NCBI RefSeq assembly: GCF_022012305.1
Contig: NZ_JAKLTM010000004.1
Span: forward strand, 310,001 to 374,000
DNA from: Ramlibacter paludis
Lineage (GTDB): Bacteria; Pseudomonadota; Gammaproteobacteria; Burkholderiales; Burkholderiaceae_C
Direction: 5' to 3'
DNA: 64,000 nucleotides
Shown: piece by piece, positions 36,690 to 44,931 of the stretch
Layout: each line of letters starts with the position of its first letter
How positions within the stretch are numbered: position 1 is the stretch's first letter
Made by a program: the position numbers and the translations under genes
Notes under the pieces: model-generated
The model's database searches: none
What the model saw: only the letters and a program-made list of their open reading frames with translations
Told to the model about the DNA's origin: nothing

Positions 36690-37564
36690 TTCGAGAGCCT
36701 CTTCATCATGAAGTAGACCAGCGGCAGCACCGCGGGCAAGGCCACCACGATCGAGGCCATGGCGAGGTCCACCTGGTCGAGGCGCAGGTAGCGGATGCCC
36801 AGCGTCGCCAGCACGTGCGTGAGGTCGGCCGGGCCGCCGCCGGTGAGCAGGTAGACGCTGTTGAAGTCGCCCAGCGTCCAGATCATCGACAGGATGGTGG
36901 ACGTCAGGTACAGCGTGCGCATCGACGGCCAGGTGATGAACTTGAACTTCTGCCAGGTGGTCGCGCCGTCGACGGCCGCCGCTTCGTACTGCTCGGCCGG
37001 GATCGCCATGCGGCCGGCCAGCAGGATCAGCGTCCAGAAGGGCAATGACTTCCAGACGTGCATCACCATGGAGAAGGACAGGGCCAGGGCCGGCTCGTTG
37101 AGCCAGTTGGGGCCGTCCATGCCGGTGAAGCGGAAGATCAGCGAATTGATCACGCCCCACTCGGGATTGAGCATGAAGCGGACCGAAAGAATGGTGGGGA
37201 TCGAAGGCACCGCCCAGGGCAGGATGAACAGCACCGAGAGCACCTTGATCCACCAGCGGGTGTGCAGGAAGAATCCGGAAAGCAGCAGCGCGATCATCAT
37301 CTTGATGTTGATCGCCACCACCAGGAAGACCAGCGTGTTGACCGCCGTGCGGAAGAAGATCGGGTCGGCAAAGAGGTGCTCGTAGCTGACGGGATGCCGC
37401 GCCAGCCAGAGCCCGTAGCAGACCGGGTAGAGCACGAACACCGCGAACACCAGCAGGTAGGGCAGCACCAGCAGGCGCCCCCAGTTGTCCCAGGTGCTGC
37501 TGGCGCGGGACTTCGGCGGCGCCGCCGCCGGCAGTTCTTCGGTGTGCGCGAGGATCGTGCTCAT
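36686..37564 (-). CDS. Carbohydrate ABC transporter permease (MalF type)
   Basis: 292 residues. A polar N-terminal segment (about 1-28) is followed by six membrane helices; the EAA-like loop is EQYEAAAVDGATTWQKFKF. LLVLPYLLVFAVFVLYPVCYG is a typical first helix of the family. It lies between the binding protein (19 bases) and the MalG-type permease (4-base overlap), so all are cotranscribed. Confidence 0.92.
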   Translation of the reverse strand: MSTILAHTEELPAAAPPKSRASSTWDNWGRLLVLPYLLVFAVFVLYPVCYGLWLARHPVSYEHLFADPIFFRTAVNTLVFLVVAINIKMMIALLLSGFFLHTRWWIKVLSVLFILPWAVPSIPTILSVRFMLNPEWGVINSLIFRFTGMDGPNWLNEPALALSFSMVMHVWKSLPFWTLILLAGRMAIPAEQYEAAAVDGATTWQKFKFITWPSMRTLYLTSTILSMIWTLGDFNSVYLLTGGGPADLTHVLATLGIRYLRLDQVDLAMASIVVALPAVLPLVYFMMKRLSK

Positions 37565-37583
37565 GGCCGGGAGGCTGTTGCGC

Positions 37584-38969
37584 TTACTGGCCGGAGCCGG
37601 CGACCGTCTTGATGCGCGCGATCATCTCGTCCACGGCCTTGTCGACCGGCACCTTCTCGTTCAGCACGCGGTTCGCCGCTTTCGCCCACACGTTCTCGTT
37701 GTTCAGCACCGTAAACTTGTAGTTCTTGGTGAATTCGAACGTGCTCGTGCCGGCCATGAACTGGTTGTAGACCGTGAGGCGGTGCGGGTCGTTCTTCCAG
37801 AACGCGCTCTGCTGGCCGGCCTTGGTCACCGGGAACCAGCGGCCGAGCGAGCCTTCGACGTAGGGCGTGAGGTTCTCTTCCTGCAGCAGGAAGCCCACGA
37901 ATTCCTTCGCGCGCTTCATGTTCTTGGCGTTCTTGAAGATCACGCCGGTCTTGACCGCCGCGCGGTACTTCATCTTGGTGCCGTCCGGCTTGTCCGGGAA
38001 GGCGCCGGTGGCGATCAGCTCGGTGTAGTTCTTCTTCGCTTCGGCGCGCTGCGCGTCGGTGAGCGAAGCGTTGTTCATGTCGTCGAGCCACTTGGCCGCG
38101 ATCGAGATCGTGGCGTTGTGCGTGAGCACCGTCGTCTTGTTGTGGAAGGCGACGTTGTTGTCCGGGTCCTTCCAGCTGGTGGCCGACGGCGGCGCGCAGC
38201 CCTTGGTGTAGGGCGCGGTGTAGTCGGTCAGCGCGTTGATCAGGCCCGTGCGCACGGTGGGGTCATCCACCAGCAGCTTGCCGGAGTCGTTGACCAGCTT
38301 GACGTTGTACGCGTCCATGAAGGTCAGGAACGAGAAGAACGAATCGCTCGAGTCCACGCCCAGCGGCTGGCCGATGCCGAAACCGCGCTTGCCGGTCTTC
38401 TGGCGGTAGGCCGGCTGCACCTTGTCGCACCAGAAGCTCCAGTAGTCCTTCCAGCCCTTGGGGATGTCGCTTTCCTTGAAGCCCGCATCGGCCAGCATGT
38501 CCTTCCAGTACTGGATGTGCATGGTCTGCTGCTTGATGGGGAAGGCGTAGTAGGCGCGCTTCTGCGCCTTGTCGTCGTAGAGGAAGGTGGTCGACAGCGC
38601 GACCGGCTCGAAGCGCGCGGTCATCGGGCTGATGACGCTGGAGATGTCTTCCAGCTTGTCGTCGAAGGCCCACTTGGCGGTGACCTGGAAGTCATAGACG
38701 TCCGCATAGGCGACGTCGGGCGGGCTGCCGGAGTCCAGCGCTGCGACGGTCTTCGGGATCATGTCCTGGATCGGGTACTGCGAGAGCTCGACCTTCACGC
38801 CCTTGTGCTTCGCCTCGTACTTCTTGATGGCGGCGAACAGCGCGTCGTCCTCGGCCTTGTAGAAGCCCTTGACCCACCACACGGTCAGCGTTTCCTGGGC
38901 GGCCGCCGGCACGGCGGCCATCACGCCCGCGGCAGCCAGCGTGGCGGCCAGTACGGTCCTCAGTTTCAT
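37584..38969 (-). CDS. Sugar ABC transporter substrate-binding protein
   Basis: 461 residues, family 1 extracellular binding protein. Signal peptide MKLRTVLAATLAAAGVMAAV with cleavage near AAAQ (residue 25). Mature domain begins TLTVWWVKGFYKAEDD and has the two-lobe pattern with PDVAYADVYDF and YYAFPIKQQTMHIQY. It is longer than the average of about 420. As first gene of the operon it captures the sugar in the periplasm. The promoter-proximal region upstream holds the repeated regulatory element at 39038-39081. Substrate is probably a pentose, galactose or related sugar, judged from neighbours. Confidence 0.9.
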   Translation of the reverse strand: MKLRTVLAATLAAAGVMAAVPAAAQETLTVWWVKGFYKAEDDALFAAIKKYEAKHKGVKVELSQYPIQDMIPKTVAALDSGSPPDVAYADVYDFQVTAKWAFDDKLEDISSVISPMTARFEPVALSTTFLYDDKAQKRAYYAFPIKQQTMHIQYWKDMLADAGFKESDIPKGWKDYWSFWCDKVQPAYRQKTGKRGFGIGQPLGVDSSDSFFSFLTFMDAYNVKLVNDSGKLLVDDPTVRTGLINALTDYTAPYTKGCAPPSATSWKDPDNNVAFHNKTTVLTHNATISIAAKWLDDMNNASLTDAQRAEAKKNYTELIATGAFPDKPDGTKMKYRAAVKTGVIFKNAKNMKRAKEFVGFLLQEENLTPYVEGSLGRWFPVTKAGQQSAFWKNDPHRLTVYNQFMAGTSTFEFTKNYKFTVLNNENVWAKAANRVLNEKVPVDKAVDEMIARIKTVAGSGQ

Positions 38970-39037
38970 GCCTTGTCTCCTGTGCTTTTCATTGGTTGCG
39001 AAAGGGTCGGCAAAGCCTCGCGAGGCCTTCCATTCTT

Positions 39038-39081
39038 ATCATATGATGATTAAAACTTGGGCAGGTCTCGGGACTTACCCT
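39038..39081. promoter_or_regulatory. Regulatory element A of the sugar regulon
   Basis: Contains the palindrome ATCATATGAT (39038-39047), TTAAAACTT (39050-39058) and the 11-mer GGACTTACCCT (39071-39081). The same three parts in the same order occur at 40072-40113. It lies between the dehydrogenase stop and the ABC operon start, so it is a likely binding site for the DgoR-like repressor. Confidence 0.55.
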
Positions 39082-40046
39082 CAGCGCGCGCGGCACTCTG
39101 GAACCGGGCTTTTCAAGGGCTCGCCGGCAAAGTGCGCAAGGAGGTTGGCCAGCGCGAGGTCGGCCATCGCCTGGCGCGTTTCGTGGGTGGCGCTGGCCAT
39201 GTGCGGAGTGAGCACCACGTTGTCGAGGTCGCGCAAGGCCTGCGGCACGCGCGGCTCGTCCTCGAACACATCGAGGCCGGCGCCGGCGATGGTGCCTTGC
39301 TGCAAGGCTTCGATGAGCGCGGCTTCGTCGACGACCGTGCCGCGCGCCACGTTGATCAGATAGCCACGCGGACCGAGCGCCTGCAGCACTTCCCGGTCGA
39401 TCATGCGGCGCGTGAATTCGCCGCCGGGCGTGATCACCACCAGGAAGTCGACCTCGCTCGCCAGCGCTTTCGCGCTCGGGTGGTAGGGATAGCCCACGCC
39501 GGCCTGCTGGCTGCGCCCCGTGTAGGCGATGGACATGCCGAAGCCTTCGGCGCGTTTGGCGATCGCCTTGCCGATGCGTCCCAGGCCCACGATGCCCAGG
39601 CGCGCACCCGACATCTTGCGTGCGAGCGGCATGTTGCCCTTCCCGGCCCAGTGCCCCGCGCGCACGTAGCGGTCCGCCTGCGGGATCTTGCGCGCCACCG
39701 ACAGCATGAGGCCGAGCGCGAGGTCCGCCACTTCGTCGTTCAGCACGTCGGGCGTGTGCGTCACCGGCACCTTGCGCGCGATGGCCGCGGGCACGTCGAC
39801 CTTGTCGTAGCCCACGCCCATGATGGAGACGATGCCGAGTGCGGGCAGCTTGTCCATCAGCTCGCGCGGCACCTGCGACTCGCCGCCGCCGGTGATGCCG
39901 CGGATGGTGGGCGCGACCTTCGCGAACGCCTGCGGATCGGTCTCGTGCAGTCGCTCGTACACGGTGAAGTGCCGGCGCAGCGGCTCGAGGTAGAAGGGCG
40001 GCAGGTTCGCCACCGTCAGCACGGCGGGACGGTCAGGAGCGCTCAT
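39081..40046 (-). CDS. D-isomer specific 2-hydroxyacid dehydrogenase (GhrB-like)
   Basis: 321 residues. NAD(P)-binding motif GLGRIGKAIAKR in the Rossmann domain, catalytic Arg in NVARGTVVDE, Glu in FEDEPRVP and His in LTPHMASAT. Such enzymes reduce glyoxylate, hydroxypyruvate or 2-keto-gluconate-type acids. In this cluster a role in sugar-acid metabolism is likely. The ATG at 40046 faces the dehydratase ATG at 40114, with a 67-base shared control region. Its stop codon coincides with the last base of element A. Confidence 0.9.
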   Translation of the reverse strand: MSAPDRPAVLTVANLPPFYLEPLRRHFTVYERLHETDPQAFAKVAPTIRGITGGGESQVPRELMDKLPALGIVSIMGVGYDKVDVPAAIARKVPVTHTPDVLNDEVADLALGLMLSVARKIPQADRYVRAGHWAGKGNMPLARKMSGARLGIVGLGRIGKAIAKRAEGFGMSIAYTGRSQQAGVGYPYHPSAKALASEVDFLVVITPGGEFTRRMIDREVLQALGPRGYLINVARGTVVDEAALIEALQQGTIAGAGLDVFEDEPRVPQALRDLDNVVLTPHMASATHETRQAMADLALANLLAHFAGEPLKSPVPECRAR

Positions 40047-40071
40047 GGTTTGTACGGAGAGTTGCGCCACA

Positions 40072-40113
40072 ATCGTATGAACATAATATGTTTAAACCTT
40101 CCGGACTTACCCT
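40072..40113. promoter_or_regulatory. Regulatory element B and probable dehydratase promoter
   Basis: Contains ATCGTATGA (40072-40080), TTTAAACCTT (40091-40100) and GGACTTACCCT (40103-40113), the latter ending at the dehydratase ATG. A candidate promoter TTGCGC (40062-40067), 16-base spacer, TAATAT (40084-40089) places the operator-like ATCGTATGA inside the spacer, which fits repression. Confidence 0.5.
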
Positions 40114-41856
40114 ATGACCGACGCCACGCCCAAGAAGAAAAAGCCCTCCCAGTTGCGCAGCCAGCAGTGGTTCGGCCGGCAGGACCGCGACGGCTTCGCG
40201 TACCGCAGCTGGGTCAAGGGCAAGGGCGTGCCGCACGACCAGTTCGACGGCCGTCCGGTCATCGGCATCTGCAACACCTTCAGCGAACTCACGCCCTGCA
40301 ACTCGCACTTCCGCACGCTGGCGGAGCAGGTGAAGATCGGCGTGTACGAAGCGGGCGGCTTCCCGCTGGAGTTCCCGGTGATGTCGCTCGGCGAATCGCT
40401 GCTGCGCCCCACCGCAATGCTTTATCGCAACCTCGCGTCCATGGACGTCGAGGAATCGATCCGGGGCAATCCGGTCGACGGCGTCGTGCTGCTCATGGGC
40501 TGCGACAAGACCACGCCGTCGCTGTTGATGGGCGCGTCGAGCGTCGACCTGCCGACCATCGGCGTCTCCGGCGGTCCCATGCTCAATGGCAAGTGGCGCG
40601 ACCAGGAACTGGGCTCAGGCACCGGCATGTGGAGCATGAGCGAGCAGGTGCGCGCCGGCACGCTGAAGCTGCAGGACTTCTTCGAGGCGGAGAGCTGCAT
40701 GCACCGCAGCCACGGCCACTGCATGACCATGGGCACGGCGTCGACGATGGCCAGCATGGTGGAGGCGCTGGGCGTCGGCCTGACCGGCAACGCCGCCTAT
40801 CCCGCGGTCGACGGCCGCCGCAACGTGCTGGCCCGCATGGCCGGACGGCGCATCGTCGACATGGTTCACAACGACCTCAACCTGTCGAAGATCCTCACGC
40901 GCGAAGCCTTCGAGAACGCCATCAAGACGCTGGCCGCCATCGGCGGCTCCACCAACGCGGTGATCCACCTGATCGCGATCGCACGCCGCATCGGCGTCGA
41001 GCTCTCGATCGAGGACTTCGACAAGCTGGCGAGCGAGCTGCCTTGCCTGGTCAACCTGCAGCCATCGGGCAAGCACCTGATGGAAGACTTCTGCTACGCC
41101 GGCGGCCTGCCGGTGGTGATGAAGGAGATCCAGCACGAACTGCACCTGGGCGCGCTCACCGCCACCGGCAAGACCATGGGCGAGAACATCGCCGATGCGC
41201 AGAACTGGAACAAGGAAGTGATCCAGCCGCTGGCCACGCCCTTCAAGGACAAGGCCGGCATCGCCGTGCTGCGCGGCAACCTGGCGCCACGCGGTGCCGT
41301 GATCAAGCCGAGCGCCGCCACGCCGGAGCTGATGGTCCATCGCGGCCGTGCCGTGGTGTTCGAGGACATCGAGGACTTCCACAAGCGCATCGACGACGAG
41401 AACCTCGACGTCGACGAACATTGCGTGCTGGTGCTGAAGAACTGCGGCCCCAAGGGCTATCCCGGCATGGCCGAAGTGGGCAACATGCCGCTGCCGCCCA
41501 AGGTGCTGCGCAAGGGCATCACCGACATGGTCCGCATCAGCGACGCGCGCATGAGCGGCACGGCCTACGGCACCGTGGTGCTGCACACGGCGCCGGAAGC
41601 GGCTGCCGGCGGTCCGCTGGCGGTGGTGCGCAACGGCGACATCATCGAGCTGGACGTGCCGCAGCGCCGCCTGCACCTGGAGATCAGCGACGAGGAACTG
41701 GCGCGCCGTCTCGCCGCCTGGCAGGCGCCGAAGCCGCCGCTCGCATCCGGCTACTGGAAGCTGTACGTCGACCACGTGCTGCAGGCCGACGAAGGCGTGG
41801 ACCTGGACTTCCTGGTGGGCAAGCGCGGGGCGTTCGTGCCGCGCGACAATCACTGA
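40114..41856 (+). CDS. IlvD/Edd family sugar-acid dehydratase (L-arabinonate/D-galactonate-type)
   Basis: 580 residues. Removes water from an aldonate to give a 2-keto-3-deoxy acid. The [2Fe-2S] ligands are expected at C62, C130 and C203, and the active-site lysine at K132 in MGCDKTTPS. These match, with an offset of three, the positions described for Rhizobium L-arabinonate dehydratase. Lys-rich N-terminus. Length and TPCNSHFRTLAEQVKIGVYEAGGFP are typical of pentonate/hexonate dehydratases rather than IlvD. It heads an operon with DgoK, DgoA and an SDR. The exact sugar acid (L-arabinonate, D-galactonate or D-fuconate) is not decidable by sequence reading alone. Confidence 0.88.
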   Translation: MTDATPKKKKPSQLRSQQWFGRQDRDGFAYRSWVKGKGVPHDQFDGRPVIGICNTFSELTPCNSHFRTLAEQVKIGVYEAGGFPLEFPVMSLGESLLRPTAMLYRNLASMDVEESIRGNPVDGVVLLMGCDKTTPSLLMGASSVDLPTIGVSGGPMLNGKWRDQELGSGTGMWSMSEQVRAGTLKLQDFFEAESCMHRSHGHCMTMGTASTMASMVEALGVGLTGNAAYPAVDGRRNVLARMAGRRIVDMVHNDLNLSKILTREAFENAIKTLAAIGGSTNAVIHLIAIARRIGVELSIEDFDKLASELPCLVNLQPSGKHLMEDFCYAGGLPVVMKEIQHELHLGALTATGKTMGENIADAQNWNKEVIQPLATPFKDKAGIAVLRGNLAPRGAVIKPSAATPELMVHRGRAVVFEDIEDFHKRIDDENLDVDEHCVLVLKNCGPKGYPGMAEVGNMPLPPKVLRKGITDMVRISDARMSGTAYGTVVLHTAPEAAAGGPLAVVRNGDIIELDVPQRRLHLEISDEELARRLAAWQAPKPPLASGYWKLYVDHVLQADEGVDLDFLVGKRGAFVPRDNH

Positions 41857-41861
41857 ACCTT

Positions 41862-41921
41862 GTCATCCCCGCGCAGGCGGGGACCCAGGGCCCCCTGGTT
41901 TCCCGCCTCCGCGGGAATGAC
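41862..41921. repeat. Dispersed extragenic repeat, REP-like (copy 3, full unit)
   Basis: Bounded by GTCATCCCCGCG and CGCGGGAATGAC with inner inverted repeats (CCCCGCGCAGGCGGGG). It sits in the gap between the dehydratase and dgoK and could form a stem-loop within the operon transcript. Confidence 0.65.
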
Positions 41922-41935
41922 GGAAGATCGCGTCC

Positions 41936-42826
41936 ATGACCCGCTCCCTCATCGCCGTCGACTGGGGCACCTCCTCCCTGCGTGCCGCGCGCATCGCGCT
42001 CGACGGCCGCGTGCTCGAGGAGCGCTCCTCCCAGCGCGGCATCCTCACCGTTCCTCCCGGCGGCTTTCCCGCGGTCCTCGACGAAACCTGCGGCGACTGG
42101 CTCGGCGCCCCCGACGCGCTGTGCCTCGTCAGCGGCATGGCCGGCAGCAAGCAAGGCTGGCGCGAAGCGCCTTACTGCCCCTGCCCCGCGGGTTTCGGCG
42201 AACTCGGGCGTGCGCTTGCCTGGATAGCACCGGGCCGCATCGCGCTGGTCCCCGGCCTGCGCTGCGAACACGAAGGCGTGCCCGATGTGATGCGCGGCGA
42301 GGAGGTGCAGGTCTTCGGTGCGCTCTCGCTGCTGGACCTCGACGACGGCGTCTTCGTGCTGCCCGGCACGCACAGCAAGTGGGTCGAGGTGCGCGATGGC
42401 GCGGTGCAATCCTTCCGCACCTGCATGACCGGCGAGTTCTATGCGCTGCTGCGGCAGCATTCGATCCTCGCGCGGACCTTGCCGCCGGAAGACGGCCCGC
42501 TGCAGGAAGCGGAATTCCTGCAAGGCGTGCGGCATGCACAAGCCGCAGGCAGTCTTCTCGCCGCGGCCTTCAGCGCACGCACGCTCGCCCTGTTCGACCG
42601 GCTGCCTCCCGCGGCGCAGGCCAGCTACCTCTCCGGCCTCGTGATCGGCGAGGAACTGCGCGCGCAAGGCGCACTGCCGCCGCACGTCGTGCTGATCGGC
42701 AGCGACGCCCTCACCCGCCGCTACACGCTGGCCCTCGGCGAACTGGGCACCGGCACCCGCAGCCTGGGCTCCGAAGCCACCTGGCGCGGCCTCCGGGCCC
42801 TCGCCTCCACACTGGAATCCCCATGA
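41936..42826 (+). CDS. dgoK: 2-dehydro-3-deoxygalactonokinase
   Basis: 296 residues of the DgoK family, which phosphorylates 2-keto-3-deoxygalactonate at O6. N-terminal phosphate motif IAVDWGTSSLRAARI, then VSGMAGSKQGW, LVPGLRCEHEG, VMRGEEVQVFG, VFVLPGTHSKWVEV and SFRTCMTGEFY blocks, all characteristic. The ATG at 41936 begins about 15 bases after the REP-like repeat. It overlaps the aldolase gene by four bases. Confidence 0.93.
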   Translation: MTRSLIAVDWGTSSLRAARIALDGRVLEERSSQRGILTVPPGGFPAVLDETCGDWLGAPDALCLVSGMAGSKQGWREAPYCPCPAGFGELGRALAWIAPGRIALVPGLRCEHEGVPDVMRGEEVQVFGALSLLDLDDGVFVLPGTHSKWVEVRDGAVQSFRTCMTGEFYALLRQHSILARTLPPEDGPLQEAEFLQGVRHAQAAGSLLAAAFSARTLALFDRLPPAAQASYLSGLVIGEELRAQGALPPHVVLIGSDALTRRYTLALGELGTGTRSLGSEATWRGLRALASTLESP

Positions 42827-43455
42827 GCACCACCCTTCCCGCCGCCCTCGATCCGCTGCCGCTGGTGGCCATCCTGCGCGGCCTCACGCCGGCCGAAGCG
42901 CCGGCCATCGGCGCGGCCCTGGTCGAGGCCGGCTTCCGCGTGCTGGAAGTGCCGCTCAATTCGCCGCAGCCCTTGCGCAGCATCGAGGCGCTGGCGAAGG
43001 CGTTCCCCGATGCCGTGATCGGCGCAGGCACGGTGCGCAGCGCCGACGAAGTGCGCCTGGTGCACGACGCCGGCGGCCGCGTGATCGTGTCGCCGCATTT
43101 CGACGAGGAAGTGGTCGCGGCCGCCGTGGAACGGCGCATCGCTTCGCTGCCCGGTGTCGCAACGCCCAGCGAGGCTTTCGCCGCGCTGGCTGCCGGCGCC
43201 TCCGGCCTCAAGCTGTTTCCCGCCGAAATGATTCCGCCGGCCGCGGTGAAGGCGATGCGCGCCGTGCTGCCTCCCGAGGTGCTGCTGCTGCCGGTGGGCG
43301 GCATCACGCCCGTCACGATGGCGGTCTATCGCGCGGCCGGCGCCAACGGCTTCGGCATCGGCTCCGCGCTCTACAGCCCGGGCAAGGATGCCGCCGCGGT
43401 GGCGGTGTCCGCGCGCGCCTTCGCCGACGCATGGGCGGGTACCATGCGCGCATGA
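42823..43455 (+). CDS. dgoA: 2-dehydro-3-deoxy-6-phosphogalactonate aldolase
   Basis: 210-residue class-I aldolase of the KDPG/KDPGal family. It splits the 6-phosphate into pyruvate and D-glyceraldehyde-3-phosphate. Schiff-base lysine K130 in SGLKLFPAE and general-acid E42 in RVLEVPLNSP, with LVAILRGL at the start. NSP after EVPL and the FPAEM segment favour the galactonate branch over KDPG aldolase. ATG overlaps the dgoK stop, and the stop overlaps the SDR start. Confidence 0.92.
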   Translation: MSTTLPAALDPLPLVAILRGLTPAEAPAIGAALVEAGFRVLEVPLNSPQPLRSIEALAKAFPDAVIGAGTVRSADEVRLVHDAGGRVIVSPHFDEEVVAAAVERRIASLPGVATPSEAFAALAAGASGLKLFPAEMIPPAAVKAMRAVLPPEVLLLPVGGITPVTMAVYRAAGANGFGIGSALYSPGKDAAAVAVSARAFADAWAGTMRA

Positions 43456-44240
43456 TCGCGCCTGCACCCTCTTCCAGCGTCTCCTTCGGCCTCGGCGGCC
43501 GCGTCTGCATCGTCACCGGCGCCGCGCAAGGCATAGGCGAAGCGTGCGCCCGCCGGCTGGCGCGCGACGGCGCCCACGTGGTGCTGGCCGACCTCGACGA
43601 CGCCCGCGGCCAGGCGCTGGCGCAGGAACTGCGGGGCCTCTACGTGCACTGCGACGTCGGCGACAAGGCGCAGATCGACACGCTGGTGCAGAAGACGCTG
43701 CTCACCCACGGACGCATCGACGTGCTCGTGAACAACGCCGGCATCTTCAAGGCCGCCGACTTCCTCGACGTCACCGAATCGGATTTCGACGCGGTGCTGC
43801 GCGTCAACCTCAAGGGATCGTTCCTGTGCGGCCAAGCCGTGGCGCGCGAGATGGCCAAGGCCGGGCGCGGTGCGATCGTGAACATGAGCTCGGTGAACGC
43901 CGTGCTCACCATCCCCACGATCTCCAGCTACAACGTGAGCAAGGGCGGCATCAACCAGCTGACGCGCGTGATGGCGCTGTCACTGGCCGACAAGGGCATC
44001 CGCGTGAACGCGGTGGCTCCGGGCACCATCGCCACCGAACTGGCGGCGAAGGCGGTGCTGACCAGCGAGGAGGCCAAGCAGCGCATCATGATGCGCACGC
44101 CGATGAAGCGCCTGGGCGAACCTTCGGAGGTGGCCGACGTGGTGGCCTGGCTCTGCAGCGACGCCGCGAGCTACGTCACCGGCGAGATCGTGGTCGTCGA
44201 CGGCGGCCGGATGACCCTGAACTACACGGTGCCGGTTTAA
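43452..44240 (+). CDS. SDR family sugar dehydrogenase
   Basis: 262-residue short-chain dehydrogenase. NAD(P) motif TGAAQGIGE (22-30), NNAG (94-97), catalytic Ser near 146-147, Y160 and K164 in SSYNVSKGG, and a C-terminal tail of standard length. The acidic DLDD after strand 2 suggests NAD. Given the operon it probably oxidises the imported sugar (for example galactose or fucose/arabinose) to the lactone, the first step before the dehydratase. No lactonase gene is present in the window. Its TAA overlaps the stop of the convergent RHH gene. Confidence 0.88.
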   Translation: MIAPAPSSSVSFGLGGRVCIVTGAAQGIGEACARRLARDGAHVVLADLDDARGQALAQELRGLYVHCDVGDKAQIDTLVQKTLLTHGRIDVLVNNAGIFKAADFLDVTESDFDAVLRVNLKGSFLCGQAVAREMAKAGRGAIVNMSSVNAVLTIPTISSYNVSKGGINQLTRVMALSLADKGIRVNAVAPGTIATELAAKAVLTSEEAKQRIMMRTPMKRLGEPSEVADVVAWLCSDAASYVTGEIVVVDGGRMTLNYTVPV

Positions 44241-44443
44241 CGACCGCGCTTGGCCGGCGCGGCCTTGCGCGGCGCAGCCCGCTTGGCGGCAGGCGCAGCG
44301 GGCGCTTCCTGCTCCATGTAGTCGCGGATGAGCCGGCGGACCACCTGGGAGGGGGTCATGTCCTGCGCGCGGCAGAGTTCTTCGAACGCCTGTTTCTTCG
44401 CGGGGTCGATCAGGATGGTAAGCCGTGCGGTCTTGAGCTCCAT
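44237..44443 (-). CDS. Ribbon-helix-helix (CopG-like) protein 1
   Basis: 68 residues. Short RHH DNA-binding motif: strand ARLTILIDP, then helices KKQAFEELCRAQ and TPSQVVRRLIRDYME. The C-terminus is a Lys/Ala/Arg-rich tail as in basic nucleoid-type proteins. A close paralogue lies 70 bases upstream. RHH dimers bind short palindromes; an inverted repeat at 44457-44470 lies right upstream of its start, which fits autoregulation. No toxin gene is adjacent. Confidence 0.75.
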   Translation of the reverse strand: MELKTARLTILIDPAKKQAFEELCRAQDMTPSQVVRRLIRDYMEQEAPAAPAAKRAAPRKAAPAKRGR

Positions 44444-44456
44444 GGGCGAACGGTTT

Positions 44457-44470
44457 CTGATGTTAATCAG
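44457..44470. promoter_or_regulatory. Inverted repeat CTGAT-GTTA-ATCAG, candidate RHH operator
   Basis: Perfect 5-bp arms, 13 bases upstream of the RHH gene 1 start codon. Confidence 0.4.
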
Positions 44471-44512
44471 ATTGTAATCCGTTTCCGCCCGCCGCGGGGC
44501 CGCGCGGCCTCC

Positions 44513-44692
44513 CTATTCCGGCCGAGGCCGCAGGGCCGGCTGGTATTCCACGCCGTGCTGCACGAGGTACTCGCGGATCAGTTGCCGGACCACTTGCGAG
44601 GCCGTGATGTCCTGCGATGCGCAGAGCTCTTCGAAGGCTCTTTTCTTCTCCGCATCGATGAGGATGGTGAGGCGGGCCGGTTTGTCTTCCAT
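44513..44692 (-). CDS. Ribbon-helix-helix (CopG-like) protein 2
   Basis: 59 residues from ATG 44692, chosen because MEDKPARLTILIDAEKK then aligns residue by residue with MELKTARLTILIDPAKK of RHH protein 1; an ATG at 44716 is an alternative. Helices KRAFEELCASQD and TASQVVRQLIREYL complete the RHH fold. It lacks the basic tail of the paralogue. A striking inverted repeat lies about 20 bases upstream. Function of the pair is unknown. Confidence 0.72.
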   Translation of the reverse strand: MEDKPARLTILIDAEKKRAFEELCASQDITASQVVRQLIREYLVQHGVEYQPALRPRPE

Positions 44693-44712
44693 GCGAACAA
44701 CGGGATTTGCAG

Positions 44713-44740
44713 ACATGATAATACTCTGCACCTATCATGT
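44713..44740. promoter_or_regulatory. Inverted repeat ACATGATA / TATCATGT, candidate RHH operator
   Basis: Two perfect 8-base arms separated by 12 bases, so the arm centres are 20 bases apart (about two helical turns). It overlaps the likely promoter of RHH gene 2 (TATTAT on the minus strand at 44724-44719). Spacing and position fit two RHH dimers binding the same DNA face. Confidence 0.55.
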
Positions 44741-44893
44741 GAGTCGTATGGTAGTACCCGGACTGACGCGCCAGAGCGACAACCTCAGCACTGCGCATCG
44801 GTTTCGACCGCCACGGCGTGTAGGCGCGGGGCAACGCTGAGCCAGAAAATGCGCGCTTTCGGCGTACTTTTCAAGAGCCCCAAAGACACAGGC

Positions 44894-44910
44894 GCGCCCC
44901 GTTGGGGCGC
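44894..44910. other. Hairpin GCGCCCC-GTT-GGGGCGC downstream of the MFS gene
   Basis: Perfect 7-bp stem with a 3-base loop, 21 bases after the MFS stop on the minus strand. The T-rich stretch after it is weak, so terminator function is likely but not certain. Confidence 0.45.
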
Positions 44911-44931
44911 GGCAACTCGGCAGGAGCCGCG

